Assembly: GCA_029012165.1 (NCBI GenBank)
Contig: JAQXLO010000021.1
Coordinates: 1 to 22,488, forward strand
DNA: 22,488 bases
DNA from: Oscillospiraceae bacterium
Lineage (GTDB): Bacteria > Bacillota > Clostridia > Oscillospirales > Acutalibacteraceae
Direction of reading: 5' to 3'
The notes beneath the pieces were generated by a model. It worked only from the letters and a program-made list of their open reading frames with translations. It was not told the DNA's origin and did no database searches. Position 1 is the stretch's first letter. Each line of letters starts with the position of its first letter. Of this stretch, positions 12,811 through 20,524 are shown in pieces. Both the position numbers and the translations under genes were made by a program.

Positions 12811-13466
12811 GCTTTCTTTCCTTCTTTCACTAATTTTACGATACGGCTGGTGCCCAGTCGGTCTGCGCCCAGTCGGATAAATTCCTCGGCATCGGCGATG
12901 GACGAAATGCCGCCCGCCGCCTTGATTTTCAGATGCGGCGCACAGTGTGCCTTAAACAGACGGATGTCATCAAAGGTGGCTCCGGCTGTGGAAAAGCCGG
13001 TAGACGTTTTGATGAAATCCGCCCCGGAATCGGACACAATGCGGCACATCCGAATTTTTTCGTCCTCGGTCAAAAGGCAGGTCTCGATAATGACCTTGAG
13101 CACCTGATTTTTGCAGGCGGCACGCACCGCCTCGATATCCCGGCGCACGGCGTCGTCCTCCCCCGCTTTGAGCGTGCCGACGGAAATGACCATGTCGATC
13201 TCCGATGCGCCGTTTTCCACAGCGTCCTTCGTCTCGAAGCACTTCGCCGCCGTGGTGCTGTAGCCGTTCGGGAAGCCGATGACAGTACAGACGGGCAGTT
13301 TCCCCTGCACATACTGCGCAGCCTGCCGCACATACAGCGCAGGAATACAGACCGATGCGGTTTTGTACTGCATCCCATCGTCACACAGCGCACGAATGTC
13401 CTGCCATGTGGCAGTGGTGGACAGAACGGTATGATCCACCTTCGACAAAATTTCCTGAATATTCAT
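12807..13466 (-). CDS. deoC: Deoxyribose-phosphate aldolase
   Basis: A 219-residue class I aldolase that splits 2-deoxyribose 5-phosphate into acetaldehyde and glyceraldehyde 3-phosphate in nucleoside breakdown. It carries VDHTVLS (10-16), the EIDMVISVG strand with Asp91, the Schiff-base lysine in FIKTSTGFST (Lys153), and the KAAGGI motif with Lys182. The length is normal for the family. The start is ATG 13466 with GGGAGAG upstream; in-frame codons up to 13505 fall within or before the promoter and are rejected. It has its own strong promoter at 13496-13524 and is followed by the malic enzyme gene with a 4-base overlap. Confidence 0.95.
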   Translation of the reverse strand: MNIQEILSKVDHTVLSTTATWQDIRALCDDGMQYKTASVCIPALYVRQAAQYVQGKLPVCTVIGFPNGYSTTAAKCFETKDAVENGASEIDMVISVGTLKAGEDDAVRRDIEAVRAACKNQVLKVIIETCLLTEDEKIRMCRIVSDSGADFIKTSTGFSTAGATFDDIRLFKAHCAPHLKIKAAGGISSIADAEEFIRLGADRLGTSRIVKLVKEGKKA

Positions 13467-13495
13467 TTGATCTCTCCCAGCTGCAAACTGCGCAT

Positions 13496-13524
13496 AGTAT
13501 ACCACACTGCGCCGTGCAAGTCAA
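13496..13524 (-). promoter_or_regulatory. Promoter of deoC-malic enzyme
   Basis: Minus-strand TTGACT (13519-13524), 17 bases, TATACT (13496-13501), about 30 bases before the deoC start. The -35 overlaps the last codon and stop of the upstream beta-galactosidase gene, so deoC can be transcribed separately. No terminator lies between the two genes, so read-through from lacZ is also possible. Confidence 0.85.
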
Positions 13525-16487
13525 AGTGATTTTGCCGGCTCGATGCGGACGGCAAAGTCAATGTGCGTATCGTCCCAAACACGCTCCGGCTCCAGTGCGG
13601 TGCAATAGGCACTCTTCTGTCCGGCAATGTCCATGCCGGCGTCCAGATAGACGTGGGTATCGGCATCGGGAACCAGCTCGTCATCGTGTTTTGTTTCCTC
13701 AAGAGCATAGGGTGTATAATGTGTTGCACCGAAAATAAACGGCTTTTCCGCAGAGAACCGAAGTCCTGCGCCCTTTTCGTCCGTGACGGCGGCGGTACGG
13801 GTACCCCAGTGTGCGCCGTTCTCAAAGGGACGGATGTAGTGGACAAAATTTTCCGTTACGGTTGTTTCAAAAGCGTCGATATAGCACGCCTTGTGGCGGT
13901 CGGGATAGCTTTCCAGCGGTCCTGCGCCGTAGTAGGACATCTGCTCAAACTGCGGCTTCATGGTAAACGCTATCGCCAGTCTCGCCAGCTTCGGCGCAAG
14001 TGCACGCTTCTGTGCGGCAAGACGCACAGTCAGCGCCCCGTCCCCTGTAAAGGTGAAGGTCAGGGTGCCGTGCATCACAGGCTCCACGCTGGCGCCGCCG
14101 AAGGACACACGGCAGACCACTTGGACAGCATCCGGCGTTTGCCGCACTTCGGTGCTGTAGGTCTGCTGGATGATCTGTTCCATGGATGCACTGCGGCGTT
14201 CCTCGGCCGTGCCGCCCTGATTGTAGGGATGCGCTTTCCAGAATTCAATGTGGGACGGCTCCGAGAGCATCTCCTCGCCGCTGCAGAGAATCTGCTGAAC
14301 TCGACCGAACACGGTATCAAACTTATAAACTGTACTGCCCGATTCGATCGTGAGCATCCTGCCCTGCTTTTTCACCTGCGGTGCGGCCGTTTGGGCATAG
14401 GTCTTTGGTACCGCTTCGGAAAGCTGCAGCTGCGCAAAGCCCAGCAGAAAACCCTTCTCCGCCCAGTCGGTTTCCTCGGCTGTGGCGATAAAGAAGGTCA
14501 GGAAGCACTCGCCCTCGGGCAAGGAGGGCATGGAGAACGCCACTTCCTGCTCGGTGCGGGGCGCAATGGACAAAGTGGGCAGTTCGCCCGTCTGAACCGT
14601 CTTGCCGTCGCAAGTGAGTTTCCAAGTGATGCGTGTGTCGGACAAATCGGTGAAGAAGCGGCGGTTATACACAAACAACCTGCCATCCTCCAGCCGGACA
14701 GAGAAGGGCACATACGCCTGCTTCATGTCGAAATAGCCGGGTCTGGGGGTACGGTCGGGGAACACCATGCCGTCAATACAGCCCACCGTATCGCCTGTGC
14801 CATAGCCGAAGTCGCCGCCGATGCGGTACGCCTTTGTGCCGTCGGGCTTTTTGACCGCCACGGCGTGGTCACAGAATTCCCACACGCAGGCGCCGAACAG
14901 GGCATCGTATTTATCCACAAGGTCGATGTGGGCGTGGATGTCGCCCGTGGTCATGGAGCAGACATACTCGCAGAAGAAAAACGGCTTCTTCGGGCGGTTC
15001 TGCAAATATTCTTCGGTATATTCCAAGGAGGAATACATCCGGCTTTCCACGTCGGAAATATCCACAAAGCACTCGCCCACAGGCACCGCCTTGAATTCCA
15101 AGTGGGCATTTTCGTAGTGCACCAGCGCTTCGGGGTCACGGGATTTGATATACTGCCGCATGGCACGGTGATTGCGTCCGCAGCCGCTTTCGTTGCCCAG
15201 CGACCACAGCACCACACAGCCGTGGTTATTGTCCCGTTCAAACAGACGGCGCGCCCGATCCACATAGCTTTCCGTCCATGCATCGCCGTTGGAGAGCATG
15301 GACCAGCGTGGCCAGTCCCATGTGTCCCGATATTCAAAGCCCATGCCGTGGGTTTCCAGATCCGCTTCGTCCACCAGCATGAAGCCCATTTTTTCTGCCA
15401 TGTCCAAAAAGCGGGGATCATTGGGATAGTGGGAGGTGCGGATGCAGTTGCAGGACGCCTGCTTCAAAAGCACCAAGTCCCGGCGCATATCCTCCACGGA
15501 AACGGCATAGCCCGTCTCGGGGTTGGAGTCGTGGCGGTTGATGCCGTATGCCTTGACCTTGACGCCGTTGAGATAGAGGACGGCGTCCCGGACGTCGATA
15601 CGCCGCAGGGCGATCTGGAACGGGATAAACTCCCCTGCACACTGCACCAAAAGGGTGTATGTAGTCGGAACCTCGCAGTTCCAAAGAGTCGGATGCTCCA
15701 CACGCAGCGGTTCGGACAGACTGCCCTGCGCCACCGTTTCGCTTCTCTCGTTCAAAAGAACGCAGGTGCCGACGGCATCCGTTTCCATTGTAAGCACGGC
15801 ACTTTGCAGATCCTGTGCCACGTTCTGACGAATATAGATGTCGTGCAGGTGACCGGCATTGCGGTGCAGCAAATACACCTCGCGGAAAATGCCGGACAGG
15901 CGGAAATAGTCCTGATCCTCCAAATAGCTCCCCGTGCTCCACTTGACGACCAGCACATCCACCGTGTTCTCGCCCTCGTGCAAAAGGGCGGTGATATTGA
16001 AGTCGCTGATGCAGTGGCTGACCTGACTGTAGCCCACAAAGGTGCCGTTGACGCACAGGTAGAAGCAGGAGCTGACGCCCTCGAAGCGGATATAGACTTC
16101 ACCGTCCAGAAACGCCTTGTCCAGCGTCACGGTGCGCCGATAATGACCGCAGGGGTTCTCCAGCGGCACATGGGGCGGATCCAGCGGAAAGGGATATTTG
16201 AGATTGGAGTACACCGGCACATCCAGCCCGTCCTGACCGCTGACCTGCCAGCAGTACGGCACCGGCATTTTGCGGTCGGTACTGCCCTGTGGGAACACCT
16301 CGGCGGCATCCTCAAAGCAGTCGTAGAAACGGAAATCCCATTCGCCGCAAAGACTGCGGAAAAAGGCAGAATTGCTGCGCTCCCCCGCCAGCGCCGATTT
16401 TTTGTCGGCATAGGGGATATAGTAGGCACATGGATCTTCGCATCCGACGTGCAGATTGTCCAGAGATTTGTGATAGTGCGCAAACAT
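13521..16487 (-). CDS. GH2 beta-galactosidase (LacZ type)
   Basis: A 988-residue glycoside hydrolase family 2 enzyme of LacZ size. In order: the N-terminal jelly-roll (about 45-215, with WDFRFYD, PYCWQ, YSNLKYPFP and EDQDYFRLSGIFREV), the Ig-like domain, the TIM barrel (about 308-600) and the C-terminal LacZ small-chain domain (about 700-985, ending near LGCATHYTPYALEETKHDDEL-like residues). Catalytic acid/base Glu433 lies in LWSLGNESGCG and nucleophile Glu507 in FFFCEYVCSM. The usual CEYAHAMGN is here CEYVCSMTTG, so substrate preference may differ from lactose. There is no signal peptide, so it is cytoplasmic. ATG 16487 has GAGGAGG at 6 bases. It is the last gene of the EFR1-HAD-lacZ operon. 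A 1001-codon open frame opposite it is only a shadow. Confidence 0.93.
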   Translation of the reverse strand: MFAHYHKSLDNLHVGCEDPCAYYIPYADKKSALAGERSNSAFFRSLCGEWDFRFYDCFEDAAEVFPQGSTDRKMPVPYCWQVSGQDGLDVPVYSNLKYPFPLDPPHVPLENPCGHYRRTVTLDKAFLDGEVYIRFEGVSSCFYLCVNGTFVGYSQVSHCISDFNITALLHEGENTVDVLVVKWSTGSYLEDQDYFRLSGIFREVYLLHRNAGHLHDIYIRQNVAQDLQSAVLTMETDAVGTCVLLNERSETVAQGSLSEPLRVEHPTLWNCEVPTTYTLLVQCAGEFIPFQIALRRIDVRDAVLYLNGVKVKAYGINRHDSNPETGYAVSVEDMRRDLVLLKQASCNCIRTSHYPNDPRFLDMAEKMGFMLVDEADLETHGMGFEYRDTWDWPRWSMLSNGDAWTESYVDRARRLFERDNNHGCVVLWSLGNESGCGRNHRAMRQYIKSRDPEALVHYENAHLEFKAVPVGECFVDISDVESRMYSSLEYTEEYLQNRPKKPFFFCEYVCSMTTGDIHAHIDLVDKYDALFGACVWEFCDHAVAVKKPDGTKAYRIGGDFGYGTGDTVGCIDGMVFPDRTPRPGYFDMKQAYVPFSVRLEDGRLFVYNRRFFTDLSDTRITWKLTCDGKTVQTGELPTLSIAPRTEQEVAFSMPSLPEGECFLTFFIATAEETDWAEKGFLLGFAQLQLSEAVPKTYAQTAAPQVKKQGRMLTIESGSTVYKFDTVFGRVQQILCSGEEMLSEPSHIEFWKAHPYNQGGTAEERRSASMEQIIQQTYSTEVRQTPDAVQVVCRVSFGGASVEPVMHGTLTFTFTGDGALTVRLAAQKRALAPKLARLAIAFTMKPQFEQMSYYGAGPLESYPDRHKACYIDAFETTVTENFVHYIRPFENGAHWGTRTAAVTDEKGAGLRFSAEKPFIFGATHYTPYALEETKHDDELVPDADTHVYLDAGMDIAGQKSAYCTALEPERVWDDTHIDFAVRIEPAKSL

Positions 16488-16498
16488 GGTTTTCCTCC

Positions 16499-17299
16499 TC
16501 AATATATGGAATCTAAAATTTCGATCGCATGGGCAACGGCACCGTCATTGTTGGAGCGCACCGTATAGGTGGCAACAGCCAGCGCTTCCTCGGAGCCGTT
16601 TTCCGGCACAAACGCCCCGGCGGCGGCACGGAGCATATCCACATCGTTGTAGCCGTCCCCGATGGCATAGACACGGCTGTGGGGGACGCCGAGCCGGTCT
16701 GCCAGCTTCAAAAGTCCCGAACCCTTGTGCACACCACGGTGCAGTACCTCCACAAAGGTGCCCGTTGTGGGCAGGAAGCTGACCGCCGCAAACTGCCGCA
16801 GATAGTCCTGCACCCGCAGGCTCTGCCCCTCGGGACAGCCCAGCATCACCTTCGCCCACGGGCGGGTGGCTTCGGCAGGATCCTCGACCACGGTATAGGG
16901 AATGCCCTGATTGGTAAAGTGGCGGTGGCTCTGGGGCGACAGATGGACGGCAAAGGTCTCGTCAAAGGGGTACATCTCCACCGCAACCTCGGGGAAATCG
17001 GCAATCAGCTGCCGCAGAACGTCAACGCCCTCCTCCCCGATGCCGTCCAAAAAAGCGATCTCCCGCTTTTGAAAATCATACGCCATGGCGCCGTTGGACA
17101 GAAGCGCCGGCGCATTGAAAAGCTTCGTATGCCCGTATCGGTTCAGCCCCTGATACGTTCTGCCGGTTGAAGCGGTAAACAAACCGCCGTTTTTCGTAAA
17201 ATATGCAACGGCATCCAGCACACACTGCGGCGTTTTGCCGCTGTCATCGTTGAGCGTGCCGTCAAAATCGCTGGCCAGCAGGACTTTATCAAACTTCAC
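16499..17299 (-). CDS. Cof-type HAD-IIB phosphatase
   Basis: A 266-residue haloacid dehalogenase-superfamily hydrolase. Motif I is LASDFDGTL, with nucleophile Asp11 and acid/base Asp13. Motif II is TASTGR. A class IIB cap domain occupies the middle. The lysine motif is HKGSGL and motif IV is GDGYNDVDM near the C-terminus. Such enzymes dephosphorylate sugar phosphates, nucleotides or flavin phosphates. The start is GTG 17299, with a GAGGGTG site upstream; it overlaps the end of the EFR1 gene by 11 bases. The open frame to 17572 lies inside the EFR1 gene and is not used. The gene ends 11 bases before lacZ, so a role with sugar phosphates is reasonable but not shown. Confidence 0.9.
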   Translation of the reverse strand: MKFDKVLLASDFDGTLNDDSGKTPQCVLDAVAYFTKNGGLFTASTGRTYQGLNRYGHTKLFNAPALLSNGAMAYDFQKREIAFLDGIGEEGVDVLRQLIADFPEVAVEMYPFDETFAVHLSPQSHRHFTNQGIPYTVVEDPAEATRPWAKVMLGCPEGQSLRVQDYLRQFAAVSFLPTTGTFVEVLHRGVHKGSGLLKLADRLGVPHSRVYAIGDGYNDVDMLRAAAGAFVPENGSEEALAVATYTVRSNNDGAVAHAIEILDSIY

Positions 17300-18053
17300 T
17301 GTCCTCACCCTCGATCTGTTCTTTGGTATAGTGGAACACGTAGCGTCCGTGCTTTTTGGTGGATTTGCCGTAGTCGATCGCCTTTTTCGGACAGCGCTGG
17401 ATGCATCCCAGACACTGCTGGCAGTTCTCGTCCCAGAACGGCATCCCGTCCGCAAGGACGATATTTTTCGTCGGGCAGAATTTTTCGCAGACGCCGCAGC
17501 CCGTACAGTCGTAGGAGGTGTGAAAGGGCTTGGCACTGCGGGCATATTTGTTGAACAGATGGGAACCGACAAAGGTCTTTAAAAACGGGAAGGATCCGAC
17601 CGTTACCTCAAAACAGCCCGTGTCCCGGTTTTGAATATGCGAAGCAATGTCCCGAAGCTGAACCGCTGCCGCACGCACCTTGGCGAGCGCCTGCGTCTCC
17701 TCCTCCGCTTGGAATGCGACAATGTAGGAGTCGGGCATAATCAGCGACCAACAGCAATCCATGTGCATCCGTGCTTTCAGCACCCGCATGGTATAGCCCG
17801 CTTCGGCGCCGCAGGTACAGACCGCATAGGTATAGGCGCCCGCCTCCACGCAGACATTTTTGAGAAAGTCGGAGACCATGGCCGGCATATTCCATGCGTA
17901 CACGGGAAACACCAAGCCGAAGGTTTCGCCCCTATGTACTGTGACAGGCAGCTGCGTGTCCAAGGTGATTCGGGTACAGCTGTCCCCTGTCTGCTCTGCC
18001 AGAGATTTTGCGACCCACTCGGAATTGCCCGTGCCGGAAAAGTAGTAGATCAT
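17289..18053 (-). CDS. EFR1-family flavodoxin/ferredoxin fusion
   Basis: A 254-residue electron-transfer protein. Residues 1-165 are a flavodoxin-like FMN domain: YYFSGTGNSEWVA with the phosphate loop at 5-11, then GLVFPVYAWNMP. Residues about 180-228 carry two [4Fe-4S] clusters: Cys183, 186, 189 and 193 (CTGCGVCEKFCP), and Cys211, 214, 217 and 221 (CQQCLGCIQRCP). This is the EFR1 architecture found in many anaerobes; redox partners are usually unknown. ATG 18053 is preceded by GAGGAGG at 5 bases. It has a strong promoter at 18089-18117 and starts the operon with the HAD phosphatase and beta-galactosidase. Why a low-potential electron carrier is paired with LacZ is not clear. Confidence 0.92.
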   Translation of the reverse strand: MIYYFSGTGNSEWVAKSLAEQTGDSCTRITLDTQLPVTVHRGETFGLVFPVYAWNMPAMVSDFLKNVCVEAGAYTYAVCTCGAEAGYTMRVLKARMHMDCCWSLIMPDSYIVAFQAEEETQALAKVRAAAVQLRDIASHIQNRDTGCFEVTVGSFPFLKTFVGSHLFNKYARSAKPFHTSYDCTGCGVCEKFCPTKNIVLADGMPFWDENCQQCLGCIQRCPKKAIDYGKSTKKHGRYVFHYTKEQIEGEDSEV

Positions 18054-18084
18054 CTTGTCCTCCTCGTTCGCAGAAATCAATCGA

Positions 18085-18104
18085 CATTATTATACAGAAT
18101 AATG
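18085..18104. promoter_or_regulatory. Inverted repeat over the -10 element (candidate operator)
   Basis: CATTATT-N6-AATAATG (7-bp perfect arms, 18085-18091 and 18098-18104) covers the -10 element of the EFR1-HAD-lacZ promoter. The size and position suit a dimeric repressor, but AT-rich promoters can give such symmetry by chance. No regulator gene lies beside it. Confidence 0.45.
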
Positions 18105-18117
18105 CCAAGGAATTCAA
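18089..18117 (-). promoter_or_regulatory. Promoter of the EFR1-HAD-lacZ operon
   Basis: Minus-strand TTGAAT (18112-18117), 17 bases, perfect TATAAT (18089-18094), about 36 bases before the start codon. The -35 overlaps the stop codon of the upstream GT28-like gene at 18114, so this operon begins right at the end of that gene. Confidence 0.85.
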
Positions 18118-19046
18118 TGCTTTTTTTCGTTTTCCCCCAGCGCTTCCAGCGCTTTGATCAGCGTTTGCTCCGGCTGCGGGCAGATATTCTTTTCCTGCGC
18201 ACGGAACATCATCTGCCGCAGCCGCTCGCCGTCCAGCAGCCTTTGGGCATAGGACACGTTGTCCGCCGCCGTTTTCCCGCTGAAGGCCATGCCGTGCGCA
18301 TCCGCAAAAGCGGCATTTCTGCGGCACTGCAGTGTGGGAACGTGCAGGAGAATGCACACTTTTTCCAGCCTTGCCGCCGTACAGAGCAGGGATGTCACCG
18401 CCGGCAGAAACACGGCGTCCCCTACACTCATCCCCAAGGCAACGTCCGGCTCCAGCACAAACACGTTTTGCAGATCCGCAAAGGCGCTCTGCCACATTTT
18501 GCGCCGTCCCGCATCCCCCGCCATGACCAGAATCTGCGTTTCGGGACACAGACGCTGCGCCGCACGAACCGTGGACTTGATCTCGTTGCCGGACACGCCG
18601 TCCGCAAAGAGGGTGAATGTTTTTCTGTCCGCACACAATCCCAGCGACCGGCACGCCTGTGCCTTGGGTGTACATTGCAGATACTGCGACGGCACAGGAA
18701 TGCCGCACAGCTGCACCTTTTTCTCCCGTGCGCCGGCATTGATGAAGTCAAAGGACAGCTCCTCATGGGGGATCAGGTACAGTGCGCAGTCCGTCCGTCC
18801 CAGCTTTTCCCCGCAGAACAGATTCGGCGCCAGATAGACCTTGCGCACGGCAGTGTCTTTGATCTTGCACAGCACCTGCGCCTCGGTGCTGAGTGCTATA
18901 TCATAATTGCCCTTGTCCAGTGCCGTGCGCATTTTTTCCGCTGTGGAAAACGGGTACAGCGTACAGCTATGCCCTCTGCGTGTGAGCGCTTCCTGCGCCG
19001 CACGCAGTATCTCTTTTCCGGTTTTACAGGGCATAAAGATACGCAT
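18114..19046 (-). CDS. MGDG synthase/GT28-like glycosyltransferase (divergent)
   Basis: A 310-residue protein whose order of elements suggests a GT-B glycosyltransferase of the MGDG-synthase/UgtP type. The N-terminal part has KTGKEILRAAQEAL and a middle stretch CALYLIPHEELSFDFINAG, followed by VQLCGIPVPSQY (the usual VTGIPV hinge). The C-terminal domain has TLFADGVSGNEIKS, QILVMAGDAGRRKMW, FVLEPDVALGMSVGDAVFLPA and a GMAFSGKTAADNVSYA segment. In the family the enzyme adds sugar from a UDP-donor to diacylglycerol or lipid II. The glycine loops are poorly kept, so activity is uncertain. ATG 19046 has GGAGGAGA upstream. It lies between the lipoprotein terminator and the EFR1 promoter, probably as a single-gene unit; no clear promoter was found. 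Confidence 0.6.
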   Translation of the reverse strand: MRIFMPCKTGKEILRAAQEALTRRGHSCTLYPFSTAEKMRTALDKGNYDIALSTEAQVLCKIKDTAVRKVYLAPNLFCGEKLGRTDCALYLIPHEELSFDFINAGAREKKVQLCGIPVPSQYLQCTPKAQACRSLGLCADRKTFTLFADGVSGNEIKSTVRAAQRLCPETQILVMAGDAGRRKMWQSAFADLQNVFVLEPDVALGMSVGDAVFLPAVTSLLCTAARLEKVCILLHVPTLQCRRNAAFADAHGMAFSGKTAADNVSYAQRLLDGERLRQMMFRAQEKNICPQPEQTLIKALEALGENEKKH

Positions 19047-19103
19047 GGTCTCCTCCGTGCAAAATGCTTTCGTCCTATTTTGCCCCGCAAATTGCCCCCT
19101 ATG

Positions 19104-19139
19104 CAGAAAACGGCAGGCGGATCGCACCGTCTGCCGTTT
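19104..19139 (-). terminator. Terminator after the lipoprotein gene
   Basis: A 13-bp stem with one G-T pair (19127-19139 with 19108-19120; the outer part is AAACGGCAG) and a 6-base loop. On the minus strand it ends in TTTTCTG, a short U-run, so strength may be moderate. It separates the ceramidase-isomerase-lipoprotein operon from the GT28-like gene. Confidence 0.75.
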
Positions 19140-19149
19140 GAGAGTGTTC

Positions 19150-19674
19150 TTATTTGAAAGTTATGCTGTCCACAACGGACTGCGCCGTTTTGTCCCTGTC
19201 GAGATACAATCCCTTGAGGGTCACGGTGGTCACATGACCGTCCACCAATCCGACCAGCACGGTGTATCGCCGTCCCTCGGGGTGGGTATAGATCACACAG
19301 CGGAACGTGTAGCCGTCAATGGTTCGAGCCTCGTCCTCATGCGCCGTGGTTTTTTGCAGCAGCGCTTGCACTTCGGCGTCGGTGCTCTGGGATGTTTCCG
19401 ATGCCATCTCGATCATGATCTCCTCGGTGTCGTCCTCAATGTCCTTGGCGCTGCGGGTATTGAACAGACGAATGGTACTGCCCTTGTCCGTGTACTCCAT
19501 CTTGCACCAGTTTTCGGGGATATGCACAAAGTACGAATCCTTTTCGCTGATGCGTCCCTCGGAGGGCGCTTCGGTGGCGGAAACGGACGGTTCTGTCTGC
19601 GGCTGTGTATTTCCGCAGGCGCACAGCGCGAAGAGCAGAACGATCGCAGACAGTGCGGCGATCCATCTTTTCAT
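19150..19674 (-). CDS. Small secreted lipoprotein
   Basis: A 174-residue predicted lipoprotein. A short basic start (MKRW) is followed by a hydrophobic core and a lipobox LCAC, with the lipidated Cys20, then a threonine/serine/glutamate-rich linker (21-45). The mature domain (about 46-174) begins YFVHIPENWCKM and contains a run of beta strands (TIRLFN, EIMIEM, FRCVIY, YTVLVGLV, VTTVTLKG). That pattern recalls small PsbP-like or DUF-type domains seen in clostridial lipoproteins, but I cannot name the family. The ATG follows an AAGGAGG site that overlaps the stop of the isomerase gene. It is last in the operon before the terminator. Function unknown; it should be anchored outside the membrane. 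Confidence 0.82.
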   Translation of the reverse strand: MKRWIAALSAIVLLFALCACGNTQPQTEPSVSATEAPSEGRISEKDSYFVHIPENWCKMEYTDKGSTIRLFNTRSAKDIEDDTEEIMIEMASETSQSTDAEVQALLQKTTAHEDEARTIDGYTFRCVIYTHPEGRRYTVLVGLVDGHVTTVTLKGLYLDRDKTAQSVVDSITFK

Positions 19675-19686
19675 ATCGGTACCTCC

Positions 19687-20511
19687 TTAGGGCATATAGG
19701 GAGAACCTGCTTCGCCGTAGTCCGCAGGCATGATATAGGGACGGATAAAACGGATGGTGAAATCCACGCCCCATTGTCCCATCTTGCCCTTCCAGTAGCC
19801 GGAATGGGGTTCAATGGAAAGCATACCGTCATAGCCGTTGATGTACAAAAGGTTCATGATGGGACCCCAGTGGATTTGATCCAAACCTGCGGGCGGGTCA
19901 TCGAAATGCTCGCCGTCGATGTACATCGCACCCTTGATATGGAAATGGTAGATGCGCTTGCACCAATCCCGTATCTCCTTGAGATAGTCGCCCCTGCGGT
20001 TCAGGCAGTGGGAGGGGTCGTATTTGATTCCCAGTTCCGGCAAAGCGGTATGGATCACGTTCCATTCTTTGGGCGTGAGAACGAAGTTTTCCCAGCCGCA
20101 GTTGACGGTGGCAATCTTGACATTCTTGCCCTCGGCATACGCCAAAAGCTTTGCAAAATACTCTATGGCGATTTGGCAGTTTTCCTCGAATGTCTTGCCC
20201 TGCGTCCAGTTGCAGCCCACGTTATACACGGGACAGCCCAGCGCCGACGCAGCGTCGATCAGCCGCTGATCGTCCAGCAGCGCAGACGGGATTACCTCGC
20301 CGTTTTTGTCAATGCGCACCTGTCCCCAGCGTCCCATGGAGCCGACAGCCACGCCGTACTTTTCGATATAGGACTTGATCTGCGGCACCTGCCGCACAAA
20401 CGCTGCGGAGTCATAGTTATGGTTGACGCAAAACTCCACCGCTTCCAATCCTTTGGACGCCGCATACTGAAATCCGGCCTCGTCCCAGCCCTGAATAATG
20501 CCCAGTTTCAT
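19687..20511 (-). CDS. Sugar phosphate isomerase/epimerase-like TIM barrel (AP endonuclease 2 family)
   Basis: A 274-residue protein of the xylose isomerase-like TIM-barrel group. Barrel strands and metal-site residues follow the family: LEAVEFCV (Glu27), VKIATVNCGWENF (Glu141), IKYDPSH (Asp165, His168), YHFHIKG (His191) and GMLSIEPHSG (Glu234). Related enzymes bind a divalent metal and isomerise or epimerise sugars or inositol derivatives. The start is ATG 20511 with AAGGAGG upstream; the frame open to 20562 runs into the preceding gene and is rejected. It follows the ceramidase-like gene by 13 bases and the lipoprotein gene follows by 12, so the three are one operon. The actual substrate is unknown. 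Confidence 0.85.
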   Translation of the reverse strand: MKLGIIQGWDEAGFQYAASKGLEAVEFCVNHNYDSAAFVRQVPQIKSYIEKYGVAVGSMGRWGQVRIDKNGEVIPSALLDDQRLIDAASALGCPVYNVGCNWTQGKTFEENCQIAIEYFAKLLAYAEGKNVKIATVNCGWENFVLTPKEWNVIHTALPELGIKYDPSHCLNRRGDYLKEIRDWCKRIYHFHIKGAMYIDGEHFDDPPAGLDQIHWGPIMNLLYINGYDGMLSIEPHSGYWKGKMGQWGVDFTIRFIRPYIMPADYGEAGSPYMP

Positions 20512-20524
20512 TGTGTTTTCCTCC

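Noticed and set aside
13563..16568. Long open frame of 1001 codons on the plus strand opposite lacZ
   Set aside because: It mirrors the beta-galactosidase gene, has no family motifs and no suitable ribosome binding site; GC-rich codon use on the real strand leaves the opposite frame open.
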